Origin: a virus | IMG/VR virus record: IMGVR_UViG_3300046167_000179 | Coordinates: 1 to 31,322 of that record | Strand: one strand, 5' to 3' | DNA length: 31,322 nucleotides | Shown: positions 28,984-31,322 of the stretch, in pieces | How positions within the stretch are numbered: position 1 is the first letter of the stretch | How the letters are laid out: each line of letters begins with the position of its first letter | The notes under the pieces: model-generated | What the model was told of the DNA's origin: nothing | Seen by the model: only the letters and a program-made list of their open reading frames with translations | Database searches by the model: none | Translations under genes and position numbers: made by a program

Positions 28984-30003
28984 TTATAGTGTTGTTACAT
29001 TTAGTGGAGGACTTGTTGTATCACTTTCATTTCCGTTAGCATCATAAGCTGACACAAAAAACTTATAAAGAGTTCCACTTGTTAATCCTGTAACGTTATA
29101 AGTGGTATTTGTAGTTATAGTTGCTATTAATGTAGTTCCTTGATAAAGCTTATAACCAGACGCAGGAGTACCATCTGGATTAAAGGAGGCTAACCAAGAA
29201 AGGGTTACGCTTGTTGCAGTAATATTACTTGCTGTAAACTCTGTAGGAACACTTGGAGGAACTAAATCTGTTACATCGGTAGTTTGAGTTGTTACAGTAT
29301 TACTAAATCCAGAATTAGGCTGAGCTGCAAAAGTATCAAAAGCTCTAACTTTAAACTGATATTGAACTCCAGCACTTAACCCTGTGACATCATATTTATT
29401 TTGTAAATCTCCAAATTCCTCACTAGATACATTTGAATGAAATAAGAAATCCCCAGAAGTCCCTATTCTTCCATAAATACTATAACCTGTCTCTCCTGCA
29501 TTAACATCAAAAAAAGATAGACTCCAACCTAATCTTACTGAATTATCTGTAACGCTAACTACAGATAGGTTTGATGGGTCAGATGGAGTAACTGAATTTG
29601 TAGTTGTTGAAGCTGTTAATGTTTCCGACCTTTGAGACTCAGCTAAATCTATACTTAGCGAAGAAACTTGTATGTTATAAGATACACCTGTCTCTAAGTT
29701 CTTCAGTAATGAGCTAGGTGTGTTTGGAGTACTTCCTGTATAAGTTATCTCTCCAAAGTCTACCTCAACATTATTAACGTAAGACTTGTAATAGTCAGCT
29801 CTAATTCCTGTTGTTGGTATAGACCATTCTATTGTAATTGTATTTGCATTTCTATTGGAAATAACAATACCGAATGGAGCATCTGGAGCTACTTCTTCAG
29901 CGAAGTTTCCACTAACCAATTCTATATCAGACTTACCTGTTAGCAGGTTTGTCTTTAATTGGTTTATGTTATAATCTAATCCATTTATTCTGAAAAACAT
30001 CAT
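28984..30003 (-). CDS. Tail protein with three fibronectin type III domains
   Basis: A 339-residue protein. A short head (MMFFRINGLDYNINQLKTNL) is followed by three FN3 repeats at about 35-133, 141-240 and 249-339, each with the marker W strand and Y-x-x-x-V pattern (ITIEWSIP, VRLGWSLS, VTLSWLAS; YNIQVSS, YQFKVRAF, YKFFVSAY). FN3 repeats are common in tail-tip and tail-tube proteins, where they are thought to bind carbohydrate weakly. It overlaps the upstream tail gene by 35 bases. The head segment probably anchors it to the tail. Confidence 0.82.
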   Translation of the reverse strand: MMFFRINGLDYNINQLKTNLLTGKSDIELVSGNFAEEVAPDAPFGIVISNRNANTITIEWSIPTTGIRADYYKSYVNNVEVDFGEITYTGSTPNTPSSLLKNLETGVSYNIQVSSLSIDLAESQRSETLTASTTTNSVTPSDPSNLSVVSVTDNSVRLGWSLSFFDVNAGETGYSIYGRIGTSGDFLFHSNVSSEEFGDLQNKYDVTGLSAGVQYQFKVRAFDTFAAQPNSGFSNTVTTQTTDVTDLVPPSVPTEFTASNITATSVTLSWLASFNPDGTPASGYKLYQGTTLIATITTNTTYNVTGLTSGTLYKFFVSAYDANGNESDTTSPPLNVTTL

Positions 30004-31322
30004 TTAACTTATACCTAAGCAATATGCTTAAAGGAAGCATAGCTTTTGTTTTAAACAATCTAGTTGATGGATTAAAAACCTTTTCAACATAAGAAGAGTA
30101 AAATGAGTTGTATAAGCTATTTGTATTTTCCAACCCAGTAAACTCATCATATTCGATGTTAAAGTTTAGCGTCTGAGAACCATCAGCATTAACATTACTA
30201 GGTCTGTAATATTGTCCTATCAAAGGATTTGTAGTTGGACTTACGCTTCCAGTAAAAGCTACAGGGTAGTTAGTTGTATTAACTCCTGTAGAAACAACAA
30301 AGTGTATTATTGGATTTGTCTTTACTGTGTTCTGATTATCATCTACTAACCAACCATACTGTATCGGTGTTGTATAATTTACATTATTAGGGTCTGTAGT
30401 TCTTTCGTATAATAAATGTTCAAAACCTAACTTGATATCGTACTTTCCTCCATCAGAAACAAAGTTATCTAAGTCCCTATTGTCTCTAGTTAAATCTCCA
30501 AACTCATCATCTAGTAATTCGTTTTGGTTTTTTATACCAAAAGTCTTAGGTTTATCGTACTTAAAGTTTATTTCAGAATATATCGGAGACCTTGAAATAT
30601 CAGTTTCATCTATGTTCACATAATCAGAGATATCTATTACTCCTCCATTAGAATAGTAGGTGTTTAGTGGCTCTATCATTATCCTGCTCTTTGACGGAAC
30701 TCCTTCATCTCTTTGGAAATAAGCTGTTAGGTTAAACATCTTAAATATTGATTGTAAGAAGTCTATAATCTTCATCTCTGGTATTTGACTTGTTACAACT
30801 ACATTTGAAGCTGTTGTTTCTGGAGAATTAGGACTTGTATAACTGAAATCCGTAAAAGAATATTGAACAAAAGCTCCAAGATAAAATACAGCAAATTTTT
30901 TAGTTATATCTAAAGAAGCATTAAAAGTATCTAAGTCAGAATCGCCATCTGTTGTTATGTAGAAGTTTAAGTTCCAATTTCTAGGGTCTTCAGAAGACAA
31001 AACACTATAGTCTATAACTAAACTTCCATCTCCGTTTAAGTTATTAGAATAACCTAATGTTTCTCCAGAGCGTGTATCTACAACTCTTAAACTATAATTA
31101 CCTGTTCCAGATACAGGACTTATGCTATACGTTAAAGTGTAGCTATCATATTCGTTAGTAACAATATTACCTAAATCCAAGTTAACCCCAAAGTCTTGCT
31201 GAGTAAATACTCTTTCAGAATTTTCTACTGCACTTAAAAAACCTTTGTCTCTATGAAGATGCAGGTAAAGTTCATTGAAAGGAGGTGTGTCTAGCCAAGT
31301 CTTATCAAAAAACAATCCATCA
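29969..31322 (-). CDS. Tail-tip/baseplate hub-like protein (cut by right window edge)
   Basis: The frame is open to the right edge, so the N-terminus is missing; 450 residues are visible. Features are a beta-rich region with YSISPVSGTGNYSLRVVDTR, the helix IPEMKIIDFLQSIFKMFNLT followed by AYFQRDEG, and a long domain with DYVNIDETDISRSPIYSEIN and NPIIHFVVSTG. The I-P-x-x-K-x-x-D-F-L-x-x-x-x-K-x-F-N-L pattern is seen in tail-associated proteins of Bacteroidota phages that occupy the tail-tip or hub position. It comes before the FN3 and tape-measure genes in the operon. The call rests on pattern and place. Confidence 0.6.
   Translation of the reverse strand, partial: DGLFFDKTWLDTPPFNELYLHLHRDKGFLSAVENSERVFTQQDFGVNLDLGNIVTNEYDSYTLTYSISPVSGTGNYSLRVVDTRSGETLGYSNNLNGDGSLVIDYSVLSSEDPRNWNLNFYITTDGDSDLDTFNASLDITKKFAVFYLGAFVQYSFTDFSYTSPNSPETTASNVVVTSQIPEMKIIDFLQSIFKMFNLTAYFQRDEGVPSKSRIMIEPLNTYYSNGGVIDISDYVNIDETDISRSPIYSEINFKYDKPKTFGIKNQNELLDDEFGDLTRDNRDLDNFVSDGGKYDIKLGFEHLLYERTTDPNNVNYTTPIQYGWLVDDNQNTVKTNPIIHFVVSTGVNTTNYPVAFTGSVSPTTNPLIGQYYRPSNVNADGSQTLNFNIEYDEFTGLENTNSLYNSFYSSYVEKVFNPSTRLFKTKAMLPLSILLRYKLNDVFQNKWIRL

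Overview
The window reads as most of the genome of a tailed (siphovirus-like) phage that infects a member of the Bacteroidota, probably a flavobacterium. The reasons are: essentially all genes lie on the minus strand; the base composition is AT-rich; start codons follow A-rich leaders (AACAATAATATG-like) rather than strong Shine-Dalgarno sequences; a TAnnTTTG-type -7 box sits before the early genes; and the structural proteins resemble those of flavobacterial phages. No tRNA, rRNA, CRISPR array, integrase, transposase or reverse transcriptase was seen. Taxonomy and host are inference.

In transcription order (right to left): a baseplate/tail-hub-like protein cut by the right edge (29969-31322), a fibronectin-III protein, a small tail gene and the tape measure (26615-30003); an XkdF-like prohead protease, a Cys-rich microprotein, a scaffold-like acidic protein, the major capsid protein, a tail-tube candidate and a connector candidate (22825-26603); portal and head-tail connector (20539-22825); an array of LamG-type fibre/adhesin paralogues (15744-20267); a lysis cassette with a small membrane protein, an M15 peptidase endolysin and a 3TM holin (14158-15201). 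A 300-base control region with terminator, hairpins and promoter follows. Next comes the replication/recombination block: a degenerate M15-like protein, several micro-genes, ERF annealing protein, SSB, zinc protein, RecA-like ATPase, RusA resolvase and sigma-like factor. After it come a PD-(D/E)XK nuclease, a PDDEXK exonuclease, a DnaA-domain-IV-like protein, small terminase and the large terminase cut by the left edge.

The most striking feature is that the block from the sigma-like gene to the control region is present twice in tandem (copy A 3828-8528, copy B 8529-14161), and copy B holds a second tandem duplication of 931 bases (9330-10260 / 10261-11191). The copies differ by scattered, mostly silent changes. 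Each carries different single-base insertions: the ATPase is broken in A, while SSB and ERF are broken in B. Three more one-base insertions break the exonuclease, the portal and one LamG gene. Either the phage has a real nested duplication with complementary damage, or the contig joins co-existing strains and has uncorrected insertion errors. Read mapping would decide.

Other points of interest are an M15-like protein that has lost two of its three zinc ligands, a glycine-poor P-loop in the ATPase, an apparent out-of-frame deletion between two LamG genes, and a 29-codon open frame whose ATG exists in only one copy of the control region.
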